Assembly: GCF_921294215.1 (NCBI RefSeq)
Contig: NZ_CAKLDM010000001.1
Location: 1,364,001 to 1,428,000, forward strand
Source of the DNA: Vibrio marisflavi CECT 7928
GTDB taxonomy: Bacteria > Pseudomonadota > Gammaproteobacteria > Enterobacterales > Vibrionaceae
Direction: 5' to 3'
DNA: 64,000 nucleotides
The notes under the pieces are model-generated. The model was not told where the DNA came from, made no database searches, and saw nothing but the letters and a program-made list of their open reading frames with translations. This document shows, one piece after another, positions 17,658 to 26,189 of this stretch. Position 1 is the first letter of the stretch, and every line of letters starts with the position of its first letter. The position numbers were made by a program, and so were the translations under genes.

Positions 17658-17704
17658 GGTTTCCCTATTCACTATTTCAAGCCACTACAAGTTAAAGTCC
17701 TCGC

Positions 17705-18184
17705 CTAACATTGATTCAATGTTAGTTCTTGTATGTCGACAAGATCTACTTCCCTACCTAGTATCCGCTTGTATTCAATCAAGCGATGAACAGGAATGAC
17801 AGGCACTTTAATACCCTGATAGTCTTTCTTCACAGACTCCGAAAACTTAATTTCAAGTGGATACCAAGAACCATCTTGGTATGACTGTATCTTTGTATTT
17901 TTAGATAACCCAATTTCTATCTTTTGATCTTGGTAAACCAGTTGAAAATACTCTAGATCCCAGCCATGTTCAACGTAATGAGTTAAAGGTTTGGTTATAT
18001 ATTGCTCTACATGGAACAGCACTTTTTGAGCGTTAGAGTTATGAATATAAAGGTCGATATCTGCAATTGCACGACTACCTCCATGAATAGTGGCAGCTAG
18101 CCCGCCGACGATTTGATAGTCCGTACCCTCTGAGTCCAAGATTTCTTTTAGCCACTCCAAGGCTATCTTTACTTTCTCACTCAT
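17705..18184 (-). CDS. Nucleotidyltransferase-fold protein (MNT/AbiEii-like), 159 aa
   Basis: The segment YQIVGGLAATIHGGSRAIAD followed by IDLYIHN is the nucleotidyltransferase signature: GG...A...HG, then R..D.D. The two Asp (ADIDLYI) are the metal ligands. Such small proteins transfer a nucleotide to a substrate, as in aminoglycoside adenylyltransferases, or act in toxin-antitoxin pairs with HEPN or AbiEi partners. No partner gene is adjacent. A 20-bp near-perfect inverted repeat (18198-18217) lies just upstream of its ATG and could be its operator. Confidence 0.8.
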   Translation of the reverse strand: MSEKVKIALEWLKEILDSEGTDYQIVGGLAATIHGGSRAIADIDLYIHNSNAQKVLFHVEQYITKPLTHYVEHGWDLEYFQLVYQDQKIEIGLSKNTKIQSYQDGSWYPLEIKFSESVKKDYQGIKVPVIPVHRLIEYKRILGREVDLVDIQELTLNQC

Positions 18185-18197
18185 TTGACTTCCTTTT

Positions 18198-18217
18198 CAG
18201 GTGAAATTTTTCACCTG
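18198..18217. promoter_or_regulatory. Inverted repeat upstream of the nucleotidyltransferase gene
   Basis: Arms CAGGTGAAA and TTTCACCTG with a 2-base centre, 14 bases from the start codon of the nucleotidyltransferase gene (minus strand) and 30 bases after the MCP stop. The tiny loop suits a protein operator better than a terminator. Confidence 0.45.
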
Positions 18218-18246
18218 CTTATTACAGATTCTACGGGGAATATTTG

Positions 18247-19926
18247 TCACGCTTGCTTGGATATTTTAAAGTTCGCAACTGTTTCTTTCAGTTCATGGAC
18301 TAATTGGTTAGTTTTTTCCACTAGCTCGGCAGTGCTCTGAGAGCTGGTCAATACGCCTTCACTGGTATCACGAATTGATGTTAAGTTTTGATTTACGTCT
18401 TCTGCAGTGACTGATTGCTCTTCACTGGCAGTAGCAATTTGAGTACTCATTTCACTGATGTTAATCATTAGCTCGGTGAGAGTTTCAAACGATGCTCCCA
18501 TTTCTTTTGCCAGCACTAATCCTGTATTGGATGCATTAAAGCTGAGTTCGATTGTTTCCACAGAAGAGTCAGCGCTATTTTTAAGGTTTTCAATTAATGA
18601 GGCAATCTGGCCTGTTGACTCTTGGCTTCTTTGAGCGAGCGACCTCACTTCATCAGCAACAACGGCAAACCCGCGCCCTTGCTCGCCAGCTCTTGCGGCC
18701 TCGATGGATGCATTCAAAGCAAGCAAATTAGTTTGCTCTGCGATTTCATTGATTGTGTTGACGAAGTTAGAGATAGCTTCAGTATTGCCTTTTAGCTCAT
18801 TGATGACTTCTTTCGAGGCAGACATATTGGACACCAAGTTTTCTGCAGCACTGACATTCTTAGACACGATAGACTGGCTGCTTTCTATTTGCGATTCGGC
18901 TTGGTTTGCGGTGTCGCTGGCATTCGAGGTACTGCTCGCAACTTCCGTAATGGCGGAAGCCATTTCCATCATGGCTGCGGCGACTTGATCTGTTCGCTGG
19001 AACTGATCATCAACAACAATTGAATTTTGCTTCGACAAGTCAGCGACTTGGCTCATGGAGGTTTCAATGTGGCGAGTATTATTTAGAATTGTACTCACTG
19101 ATTGGCTAAGGTTTTTTGACATTGTCACCATCGCTTGAATCAACTCGCCTATTTCATCTTTGCCTCCAGATACAGAAAGTTGCGTGCTGGTAAAGTCACC
19201 TTGCGCCATTTTATTGGCTAGCTGCTTAGCACTAGTGAGCCTTGAGGTGATAAAGCTGCTTACTATCAAGCCGACACCTATTCCGATAAGTGCTGAAATT
19301 GAAGAGATGATAATCATCATTCTCAACGCTAATTTTTCTTCTGACTCGGTGAATAAGACGGTTTCTTCAGTCACCTTTTCTAACTCAACCAAAAAACTTT
19401 TGAGGTGTTCATTCACTCGAGTTTGTTCAGCCTCTAAGTTATCAATATCTACGCTTTCTCTATTTCCTGATGCCAGTTGTGACAAAATGGCGAAACCCTT
19501 CTGTTCATAGCTTTTGTGCTCAACAACAATGCTTTCGAGCTTATTTAACAGCACTTGCTCCTTTGCTTTCAGCTCTTCAGTAAAGGCATGGGAAATGGCA
19601 AGTTCCAGCAATTGCTTTGCTTCTACTATTTCCTTATCAACGCTTTGACTAAGTTGGTGAAACTTCTTATCAATGGCTTTGATTTCTTCTGCTGAGTTTA
19701 ACCGAAGGGCTTTCTCTATCAGAATGGCTGCTTCAAGCTGCTTGATAGTGATATCACTGACCAGTTGAACCAGCGGGATATTTTCACCTGCAATACCTTC
19801 TAGCTCGCTGCCAATGACGCTCATTTTGTAGGAGCTAAATGCAGAGGTGAGAATGAGGAGCAATAATAAAACCGATACTAAGCCTAGTATTTTTGCTTTG
19901 ATAGGGAGATCTTTAAACCATTCCAT
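18247..19926 (-). CDS. Methyl-accepting chemotaxis protein
   Basis: Layout: TM1 ([20 protein letters not shown], residues about 13-32), periplasmic four-helix-bundle sensor (33-205) of the 4HB/TarH type, TM2 ([20 protein letters not shown]), HAMP (about 225-280), and the cytoplasmic signalling coiled coil. The hairpin tip is intact: [20 protein letters not shown] followed by [20 protein letters not shown], which binds CheA/CheW. No C-terminal NWETF pentapeptide for CheR. Length 559 aa. It signals to the flagellar motor in response to an unidentified ligand. Confidence 0.95.
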   Translation of the reverse strand: MEWFKDLPIKAKILGLVSVLLLLLILTSAFSSYKMSVIGSELEGIAGENIPLVQLVSDITIKQLEAAILIEKALRLNSAEEIKAIDKKFHQLSQSVDKEIVEAKQLLELAISHAFTEELKAKEQVLLNKLESIVVEHKSYEQKGFAILSQLASGNRESVDIDNLEAEQTRVNEHLKSFLVELEKVTEETVLFTESEEKLALRMMIIISSISALIGIGVGLIVSSFITSRLTSAKQLANKMAQGDFTSTQLSVSGGKDEIGELIQAMVTMSKNLSQSVSTILNNTRHIETSMSQVADLSKQNSIVVDDQFQRTDQVAAAMMEMASAITEVASSTSNASDTANQAESQIESSQSIVSKNVSAAENLVSNMSASKEVINELKGNTEAISNFVNTINEIAEQTNLLALNASIEAARAGEQGRGFAVVADEVRSLAQRSQESTGQIASLIENLKNSADSSVETIELSFNASNTGLVLAKEMGASFETLTELMINISEMSTQIATASEEQSVTAEDVNQNLTSIRDTSEGVLTSSQSTAELVEKTNQLVHELKETVANFKISKQA

Positions 19927-20481
19927 AGTTTATGCCTCTTGACGCGAATACCTAAAACTTTAGGCAACATTTGATTTCATGACCAGTTGAGTTATATCAA
20001 CTGAAACTTATTACAAACATATTGAAAATCAATTATAAGATATTTGTTTCATATCAAAATGTTATCTAGCGTAAAGAATTTGAATGGGTTAACAACTCTA
20101 TTAACAATTGCACTCGCTCTCAGTCAAAAATCGATTCTAGAGAGTGAATGTATCAATATTTTTGTTGCATTTACTTTATGCGATCTTTATCAGGTTGCAT
20201 TTGTTTTAGGAATGAGAAAAAAGTGAATATTTCAAAATATTTCAAAATGTAACATTAAAAACACGGTTGGATTGAAAAAACACCACACACTAATTAATTG
20301 AAAATCCATTGTTTTATAAGATAATTTTCTTTTTTTGTCAGTTCGATGAATGGGTTGAAGTACAAAAATTGGCGTCATGAAAAGGTCATAAATCTTCCAC
20401 AATTCAAATTTATGCTGGCGAGCACTCATTGGCAGCTGAAATGGTTGCCATTTATTTGGAAGTAAATAGCTAGGATCTATT
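19927..20481. other. Divergent intergenic region upstream of the phosphoesterase locus
   Basis: 555 AT-rich bases between the MCP gene and the first phosphoesterase. The plus-strand frame 20044-20226 (60 codons) has no ribosome-binding site and is not called. A direct repeat ATATTTCAAA occurs twice at 20226-20245. A PhoB-box-like element is annotated separately at 20372-20389. Confidence 0.4.
20372..20389 (+). promoter_or_regulatory. PhoB-box-like direct repeat
   Basis: Two heptamers, GCGTCAT (20372-20378) and AGGTCAT (20383-20389), separated by 4 bases, giving the 11-bp period of the Pho box (consensus CTGTCAT-N4-CTGTCAT). It lies about 93 bases before the phosphoesterase start, a suitable place for activation. 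One half-site pair only, and each heptamer has one or two mismatches. Confidence 0.5.
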
Positions 20482-22035
20482 ATGACTAGGAAATTTAAGC
20501 CGACGCTCGTAGCGGCATCCCTTGCCTTTTCAATCATCTCTATGGCTGGTGGCTGCTCTTACCTACAAGCGAACTCAAACAGTGATCACGCGAAAGAGAC
20601 TAAAACTGAGCAGGCATCAGCGATACATACCCCATCTCAAGATAAAACGAAAACGCCAATAGAGCATATCGTTGTTATTTTTGATGAAAATATTTCGTTT
20701 GATCATTATTTTGGCACTTATCCTCATGCAACGAATCCAAAAGGTGAGCCGGCGTTCCATGCGAAACCAGATACGCCACCAGTAAATGGCTTAACCCCTG
20801 AGCTGCTACATCATAACCCTAATCGAGTGAATCCGTTTTTGCTTGCGCGAGATAAAGAGCCTTGCGACCAAGACCACGAATATGAAGCAGAGCAAGAAGC
20901 TTACAATGGTGGGCTTGTGAATCAATTTGTTAGCGCAACTGGTAACAAAAGCTCTAAAGAGTGCCAGCATGAAGTGATGGGGTATTACGACGGAAATACA
21001 GTGACCGCATTGTGGAATTATGCTCAGCACTTCTCTTTAAATGACAACTCTTACGGCACCATTTTTGGGCCGTCGACTCCGGGAGCGCTCAACCTAGTTG
21101 CTGGTACGACCGGTAAAGCATTTCCAACAGATGCGCCAGATATCGTAAACGGTAACCTTGTTGGCGATGTCGACCCACGTTTTGATGACTGTTCATACAA
21201 GAGCCCAGCTCAAGCCAAAGCAGGTGAGCAAGACGCAGCGAAAGATGGTGGTTTGGTTTATATCAAAGGTCAGAATATTGGCAACCTATTGAATGACAAG
21301 GGCGTGACTTGGGGTTGGTTTGAAGGTGGGTTTGACCCATCAAGCCGAACTAAATCAGGTATTGCACGTTGTGATAGCGTCAGCACAAACATATTTGGTG
21401 GGCAGAAGAAGGACTATATTCCTCATCACGAACCGTTCCAGTATTACAAATCTACATCTAACCCTCATCACCTCGCACCTAGTAGCATCGCAATGGTAGG
21501 CAAGACTGATAGAGCGAACCATCAGTACAGTTTGAAAACATTCTGGAAAGCCGCGGACAGTGGTCATTTGCCAGCTGTGAGTTTCCTTAAAGCCAAAGGT
21601 GTTGAAGATGCTCACGCTGGATACTCGAACCCACTGGATGAGCAGAAGTTCCTAGTACGTACCATTAACCGACTACAGAAGCTACCAAGCTGGAAGCATA
21701 CTGCGGTTATCATCGCTTATGATGATTCGGATGGTTACTACGACCATGTTATGCCACCGAAGAATCATTTCGCTAACGAAGAAGGCCGCGCGGGTTATGG
21801 TCCTCGCTTGCCTCTGTTGGTCATTTCTCCTTATGCCAAGCAAAACCATGTAGATCATACTCTGACTGATCAGGCGTCAATTATTCACTTTATTGAGAAG
21901 AATTGGCAGCTTGGCCACATCAAGCACTCAATGGATAAGCACTCAGGAACGTTAGAGAACATGTTTAACTTCCAGAAGCCAGATCTAGATCCGAAACTAT
22001 TCTTAAACCCTAACACTGGTGAAGTGGTTTCCTAA
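20482..22035 (+). CDS. Acid phosphatase / phospholipase C-type phosphoesterase, predicted lipoprotein
   Basis: Belongs to the phosphoesterase superfamily of Francisella AcpA and bacterial phosphatidylcholine phospholipase C. The metal and catalytic residues known from AcpA can be placed: Glu69-Asn70 (DEN in VVIFDENISFDHYFG), the Ser198 nucleophile (FGPSTPGALNL), and Asp414-Asp415 (AYDDSDGYYDH). It should cleave phosphomonoesters or phospholipid head groups. The N-terminus has a signal peptide with a lipobox-like AGGC (Cys25) followed by Ser, suggesting an outer-membrane-anchored periplasmic lipoprotein. Length 517 aa. It begins a same-strand group of five genes, but a strong terminator follows it. 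A Pho-box-like site is upstream, fitting phosphate-starvation control. Confidence 0.9.
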   Translation: MTRKFKPTLVAASLAFSIISMAGGCSYLQANSNSDHAKETKTEQASAIHTPSQDKTKTPIEHIVVIFDENISFDHYFGTYPHATNPKGEPAFHAKPDTPPVNGLTPELLHHNPNRVNPFLLARDKEPCDQDHEYEAEQEAYNGGLVNQFVSATGNKSSKECQHEVMGYYDGNTVTALWNYAQHFSLNDNSYGTIFGPSTPGALNLVAGTTGKAFPTDAPDIVNGNLVGDVDPRFDDCSYKSPAQAKAGEQDAAKDGGLVYIKGQNIGNLLNDKGVTWGWFEGGFDPSSRTKSGIARCDSVSTNIFGGQKKDYIPHHEPFQYYKSTSNPHHLAPSSIAMVGKTDRANHQYSLKTFWKAADSGHLPAVSFLKAKGVEDAHAGYSNPLDEQKFLVRTINRLQKLPSWKHTAVIIAYDDSDGYYDHVMPPKNHFANEEGRAGYGPRLPLLVISPYAKQNHVDHTLTDQASIIHFIEKNWQLGHIKHSMDKHSGTLENMFNFQKPDLDPKLFLNPNTGEVVS

Positions 22036-22042
22036 TTATTGG

Positions 22043-22072
22043 ATGCCGCAGCTGCAATGCTGCGGCATTTTT
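22043..22072 (+). terminator. Strong terminator after the first phosphoesterase
   Basis: Perfect 10-bp GC-rich arms ATGCCGCAGC (22043-22052) and GCTGCGGCAT (22059-22068) followed by TTTT. It should separate the first gene from the next four, at least partly. Confidence 0.9.
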
Positions 22073-22130
22073 CATACCCAAGCCATCTTATTGTCTGGTT
22101 GCTGACGTAGCAAAGATAGTTTGGGTATGA
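22072..22130. repeat. Inverted repeat flanking a 39-base spacer
   Basis: TCATACCCAA (22072-22081) and TTGGGTATGA (22121-22130) are perfect 10-bp arms. The arms share the ATACCCAAG-type ends of the 31-bp elements at 9875 and 26190, so this may be a larger or disrupted relative. Confidence 0.5.
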
Positions 22131-22152
22131 GCGCAATTGATGAGTCTTACAC

Positions 22153-23565
22153 ATGAGTTACTCAATACAAAAATCAAAGTATCAGTGGATGATAGAGAGA
22201 GCTTTCATACGGCTACGCAAGTTTATTCCGTTGATTCAGGTTTTGATGCTAGTTGCATTGGTAGCGCTGCTTATCGCTCCTCTATTTGGGTCATACCCGA
22301 AATTTCATTGGCAAACGCCCCTCAATAACGGCCAGTTGTTCAGTGAATGGGTTTTATGGGGATTGTGGTATCCCGGAACACTGCTCTCTGTATTGTTTGT
22401 TGGGCGTTTTTGGTGTGGTGTTTTATGCCCGTTAGGAGCGCTCAGCGAGTGGGCGAGCAAAGTGGGGGCTAAGTTCAATCCGCCAAAGTGGGTAAAGCAC
22501 CCACTTGCTCCTGCCGTGAGCTTTTTAATCGTCACTATTTGGGCGCAGACATTGGACGTCCGAGACGATTTAAGAACGGCTCTTCTGCTGTTTTCTATTA
22601 TCTTTGCCTTGGCGATAGCATGTGGCTTGTTGTTTGGTGCGAGAACAGGAGTATCGCGGAGAGTGTGGTGTCGTCATTTGTGCCCCATCGGTTCTGTATT
22701 GGGCGTTTTCTCTCGGCTTGGGGTCATGAGCTTAGAGTCTGCCAACAAAAATCAGCGCGTAGAAGGTTATCGAGATCAAGGGCTATGCCCGACAAGTATT
22801 GAGCTTCGCAGCAAGCAATCTGCACGACACTGCATTAAATGTGCCCGCTGCATCAAGCCAAACTCACGTGGTGGCTTAACGCTAGAATTGCGTCAACCCG
22901 CTATAGAAATTGAACAAATTGATAACCATGCACCGTGTGGCTCAGAGCTAGCATTTATATGGTTTGCTCCGGGGTTGGCTATATCTGGTTTTATCTGGAG
23001 CTCCAGCCCAATTTACGCGCAATTTAGACAGTTCATTGGTGAGTGGGCAATGAATCATCAATGGATGGGGGTGTTCACTCAGGGCCCTGTTTGGCTGATG
23101 AACCAAAATCCGTATATCGACCAGCACTATCTTTGGTTGGACTTCCTTTCAATTTCACTATTCATGCTGCTATTTGCAATTGTCATGGCGATCATTCTTG
23201 GTGGCCTGTCGCTAATTGGTGCAAGCATATTGAAAGCTGAGAAGCCATCTTCTCTAAGTCATCGTGTGACCATTTTGGGATACCAGTTTGCACCTTTGGC
23301 TATGCTGTGCATTTTGCTTGGGCTGGGCAGCACCTTGTTTAGCTCGCTGCATTCGTGGCTGGGGCACCATTTGGTGGTGAATATTGAGCTAGTCTTCGTG
23401 GTGATCTCACTCGCGTTCAACTTATTTATCGCCGCCCGCTGGATAAGAAAAAATCACATCAGCTGCTGGCGTCGATGGGCTAACGGATTGGTTATCACGA
23501 CAGGATGTTTTGTTCTCTCTACAGTGACACTGTGGAGCATTTTTCCAACGTTTAATTTGTTTTAA
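22153..23565 (+). CDS. Membrane polyferredoxin, FtrD/NapH-like
   Basis: A multi-pass membrane protein (at least six hydrophobic segments, e.g. FIPLIQVLMLVALVALLIAP near the N-terminus). It contains two CxxxCP motifs on membrane loops (CGVLCPLG and CRHLCPIG) and a ferredoxin-like cluster CIKCARC whose usual fourth Cys is missing at the expected place. This is the NapH/NosR/RdxA-type architecture; in iron uptake the FtrD subunit of FtrABCD has it and passes electrons from the quinol pool or cytoplasm to periplasmic partners. Here it is followed directly by two P19-type proteins (FtrA-like), which supports an FtrD-type role, but no FTR1-type permease (FtrC) or cupredoxin (FtrB) gene is present. 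Confidence 0.85.
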   Translation: MSYSIQKSKYQWMIERAFIRLRKFIPLIQVLMLVALVALLIAPLFGSYPKFHWQTPLNNGQLFSEWVLWGLWYPGTLLSVLFVGRFWCGVLCPLGALSEWASKVGAKFNPPKWVKHPLAPAVSFLIVTIWAQTLDVRDDLRTALLLFSIIFALAIACGLLFGARTGVSRRVWCRHLCPIGSVLGVFSRLGVMSLESANKNQRVEGYRDQGLCPTSIELRSKQSARHCIKCARCIKPNSRGGLTLELRQPAIEIEQIDNHAPCGSELAFIWFAPGLAISGFIWSSSPIYAQFRQFIGEWAMNHQWMGVFTQGPVWLMNQNPYIDQHYLWLDFLSISLFMLLFAIVMAIILGGLSLIGASILKAEKPSSLSHRVTILGYQFAPLAMLCILLGLGSTLFSSLHSWLGHHLVVNIELVFVVISLAFNLFIAARWIRKNHISCWRRWANGLVITTGCFVLSTVTLWSIFPTFNLF

Positions 23566-23583
23566 ATACCCTCGGAGTATTGA

Positions 23584-24081
23584 GTGAAGAATCGGTTATA
23601 TTTTCTTGTTTTTATTGCTATTTATTTATGGAGTGGGGGCGCGTTTGCACAGGTGGAGACGCTTGGTTCAAAAGACTTCGCGGGAATGCACCTTTCCAAC
23701 AGTATTCGTGCTCAGGGTAAACAGTACGTTTTGTATAGTCGCATGAACGCCAATGCGATGAATCCAAATGGGTTTATTACCAACGACTTTATTCCCTATT
23801 GCGTACTCACTTACCAAGTAAACAAAGTGGACAGTGACTGGCATACAAAGCTGCGTTCACCTATGCGTTTGACAGTAAAAGGGCCTGAGTATGGCGTTTC
23901 AAACCGACTCGATGGGCCAGGAAAATATCAATGGAAGGTCGAGTACTTGTCGCCGTATTATGGTGGGTTTTATCGTCATACCGATAAAGCGACGGGTGTT
24001 GCTCCTTGGTGGAAGCCTTTTGCTTTGAGTTACACATTTGTCGTTGCAAAAGATGGTTCTATTCAGGAGGAAAACTCATGA
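23584..24081 (+). CDS. P19/Tp34-family periplasmic protein, metal site degenerate
   Basis: Signal peptide to about residue 22 (IYLWSGGAFA). The conserved end LDGPGKY..., then GGFYRHTDKATGVAPWWKPF, identifies the P19/Tp34 (Fe2+ transport protein) family, immunoglobulin-like periplasmic dimers that bind copper and iron. Aligned by eye to the next gene, the His/Glu/His of the first metal motif are Val/Tyr/Asn, the Met is displaced, and the HYG His is Glu102; only His132 remains. GTG start with GGAG 7 bases upstream. Its stop overlaps the next start (ATGA), so the two are translationally coupled. It may be the non-metal-binding partner of a heterodimer. Confidence 0.82.
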   Translation: MKNRLYFLVFIAIYLWSGGAFAQVETLGSKDFAGMHLSNSIRAQGKQYVLYSRMNANAMNPNGFITNDFIPYCVLTYQVNKVDSDWHTKLRSPMRLTVKGPEYGVSNRLDGPGKYQWKVEYLSPYYGGFYRHTDKATGVAPWWKPFALSYTFVVAKDGSIQEENS

Positions 24082-24599
24082 AACGTTTGTTAGCTATTGG
24101 TTTTCTCTCTCTTGTCACTCACGCAGCGATGGCTATGAATGTGGTATTTGGCCCAGATATCGGCATTAACGGAATGAAAGTGGGTGCTAGCTTTATCCAA
24201 GGTGTCACCATGTCGCCGAAAATGAAAGGCATGCCAAAGCATCCAGATATTCACTTGGAGACAGATGTTCATGCTCTGCCGGGCAATCCTCAAGGTTTCC
24301 CGCCAACAGCATGGATAGCGGGGCTAAAAATACACTATATCGTTACTAAGCAAGGTAGTAGCTGGAAACGGCAAGGATATTACCTCGCGATGGTAGCACA
24401 AGGTGGTCCACACTACGGTATCAACCTCAAGCTTGATGGACCAGGCAAATACTTTGTGACCAATTACTATCAGCCGCCAACTGCAAATGGATATTTTGAG
24501 CACGATAGAGCGGGAGCCGGAGTCTATCCGTGGTGGAAACCTTTTACACGACACTATTCATTTGATTTTTTTGGAGCGGGAAAACATGGCGGTTATTAA
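24078..24599 (+). CDS. P19/Tp34-family periplasmic metal-binding protein, metal site intact
   Basis: Signal peptide ends near Ala19 (LVTHAAMA). The mature part follows Campylobacter P19 closely in layout: the motif PDIHLETDVHALPGNPQGFP (His59, Glu61, His65), YLAMVAQGGPHYG (Met105 and His112, seven apart), and GYFEHDRAGAG (His142) before WWKPF. These correspond to the copper/iron ligands of P19. P19-type proteins bind periplasmic Fe and Cu and hand iron to an FTR1-like permease or oxidise/reduce it. Overlaps the previous gene by four bases and the next by fourteen, so the set is a tight operon. Confidence 0.88.
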   Translation: MKRLLAIGFLSLVTHAAMAMNVVFGPDIGINGMKVGASFIQGVTMSPKMKGMPKHPDIHLETDVHALPGNPQGFPPTAWIAGLKIHYIVTKQGSSWKRQGYYLAMVAQGGPHYGINLKLDGPGKYFVTNYYQPPTANGYFEHDRAGAGVYPWWKPFTRHYSFDFFGAGKHGGY

Positions 24600-26040
24600 A
24601 AAGTTGGCAACGGCATTGGGTTTAATCCTTGTCTCAAACGTAAGTGTAGCCAAGCAACTTAAAGCGCCAAAGCCACATACTCCGATTAAGCACTTGGTGA
24701 TTCTAGTGCTTCAAGATCAAAGCTTTGATCGCTATTTTGGGGTTTACCCGCATGCAAAAAATGCGGCGGGTGAAAATGCTTTCCACGCCCTAAAAAACAC
24801 GCCTACGGTAGATGGGCTCACAAAAGCCTTGTTAGAGCACAACCCAAACCTAAATAATCCGTACCGAATGGCCCCACAGGAGCCCACTTGCGATAATGGT
24901 CATGGTGTTTACGCTGAAAAACGCTCTTATAATCACGGCAAAAATAACATGTTTATCTGGCGAGATTACGACATATCCAGTGGCATTAATGATGATGGCT
25001 GTTTTCCACAATCTGTCATGGGATACTATGACGGAAATTCAGTCACAGCACTGTGGAACTACGCGCAGCATTATGCCATGGCTGACCGCCTTTTCGCTTC
25101 TAACTACACCACGGAAGCTGGTGGAATGATTGATTTAATCGCAGGAACCAACAAAGGTGTTGTACCGAAAATGTCACCGGGTGTGAGCTTTCGTGACTCT
25201 CTCATTCAAGACAACCCGCCTCTTTACGATGATGCAAGTAAAGGGCGTTTTAAAGTCAGCTATACACGAAAAAATATTGGTGACCTGTTGAATCAGCATG
25301 ACGTAACGTGGGGTTATTTCGCTGGTGGCTTCGCTCCTTCCGCAAGATTATCATCAGGGAAAGCACAAGTGTCGACTCGCTCTTTGAATTCGCAAGGTTC
25401 CCTAATTGAAGATTATCAACCGATTAGCGATCCATTTCAGTATTTTAAATCGACCGCAAATCCACATCATCTAGCGCCGTCTTCTCTCGCAATGGTTGGA
25501 CACTCTGATCGAGCGCATCACCAATACGATATCAGTGAGTTTTGGAAAGCACTGAGGCATGGCAGCTTACCGTCCGTCAGCTTTGTTTCTCCAATTACGG
25601 GACAAAGTGGTCGAGTTGGGGTTTCATCACCGAAAGATGAACAGCGGTTTGTGGCAAGCACACTGAACAAAGTCATGCAATCACATCAGTGGAAGTCTAC
25701 AGCGGTAATGATCGTATGGAGCTACAACGATGGTTGGTATGATCACGTTACACCACCCAACAAACCCAAAGAAATGAATGGAATAGGCTATGGGCCTAGA
25801 CTGCCATTTTTGCTTATTTCACCTTGGGCTAAGCGCAACTACGTAGATAACTCAATGTTAGACCAAGGCTCAATACTACGCTTTATTGAACACAATTGGA
25901 GATTAGGAGAGCTAGGCAAGCATACTGCCGATCATTTCTCTCACTCTCTGCAAGGGATGTTTGATTTTAGTGGTACGCCTCATTCCACTCCGCTATTCAT
26001 TAACCCAAACACGGGTGAAGTAGAAAAGAAGGGTGCCTAA
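24586..26040 (+). CDS. Phosphoesterase-fold paralogue without catalytic residues (pseudoenzyme)
   Basis: 484 aa, exported (hydrophobic ATALGLILVSNVSVA then Lys), same fold and end (LFINPNTGEVEKK) as the first phosphoesterase, with long shared stretches such as MGYYDGN.VTALWNYAQH and NPHHLAPSS.AMVG. Yet every AcpA-type ligand differs: Glu-Asn is Gln43-Asp44 (LQDQSFD), the Ser nucleophile column is Glu177 (NYTTEAGG), and Asp-Asp is Ser379-Tyr380 (WSYNDGWYDH). It should not catalyse the AcpA reaction. ATG 24586 overlaps the end of the P19 gene; upstream in-frame starts lie inside that gene. No Cys lipobox, so probably soluble periplasmic. Confidence 0.88.
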   Translation: MAVIKKLATALGLILVSNVSVAKQLKAPKPHTPIKHLVILVLQDQSFDRYFGVYPHAKNAAGENAFHALKNTPTVDGLTKALLEHNPNLNNPYRMAPQEPTCDNGHGVYAEKRSYNHGKNNMFIWRDYDISSGINDDGCFPQSVMGYYDGNSVTALWNYAQHYAMADRLFASNYTTEAGGMIDLIAGTNKGVVPKMSPGVSFRDSLIQDNPPLYDDASKGRFKVSYTRKNIGDLLNQHDVTWGYFAGGFAPSARLSSGKAQVSTRSLNSQGSLIEDYQPISDPFQYFKSTANPHHLAPSSLAMVGHSDRAHHQYDISEFWKALRHGSLPSVSFVSPITGQSGRVGVSSPKDEQRFVASTLNKVMQSHQWKSTAVMIVWSYNDGWYDHVTPPNKPKEMNGIGYGPRLPFLLISPWAKRNYVDNSMLDQGSILRFIEHNWRLGELGKHTADHFSHSLQGMFDFSGTPHSTPLFINPNTGEVEKKGA

Positions 26041-26189
26041 TATAAAGGCTATCAGTGCGAGCATCTGCCTCGTTATTTGGGGCGGTTAATAAAACTTTTG
26101 CTAAGCCACTCTGGGACGTGTTGACCTAATCGAACCATTTGATATTTATTTCCTTATATCGCAAGGCCACGCGTCTTAGTCTCTACCTT

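Noticed and set aside
18247..19926. Several plus-strand frames over the chemoreceptor (18704-18988, 19160-19510)
   Set aside because: They are antisense shadows of a repetitive coiled-coil gene.
20044..20226. 60-codon plus-strand ORF upstream of the phosphoesterase
   Set aside because: No ribosome site, no recognisable content, lies in AT-rich intergenic DNA.
22072..22130. Inverted repeat as an insertion-sequence end pair
   Set aside because: Arms only 10 bp, spacer of 39 bases, no transposase and no target duplication seen; it fits the Vibrio intergenic repeat family better.
20482..26040. Fur box upstream of the polyferredoxin/P19 genes
   Set aside because: I looked for a GATAATGATAATCATTATC-like site and found no convincing match in the leader regions.
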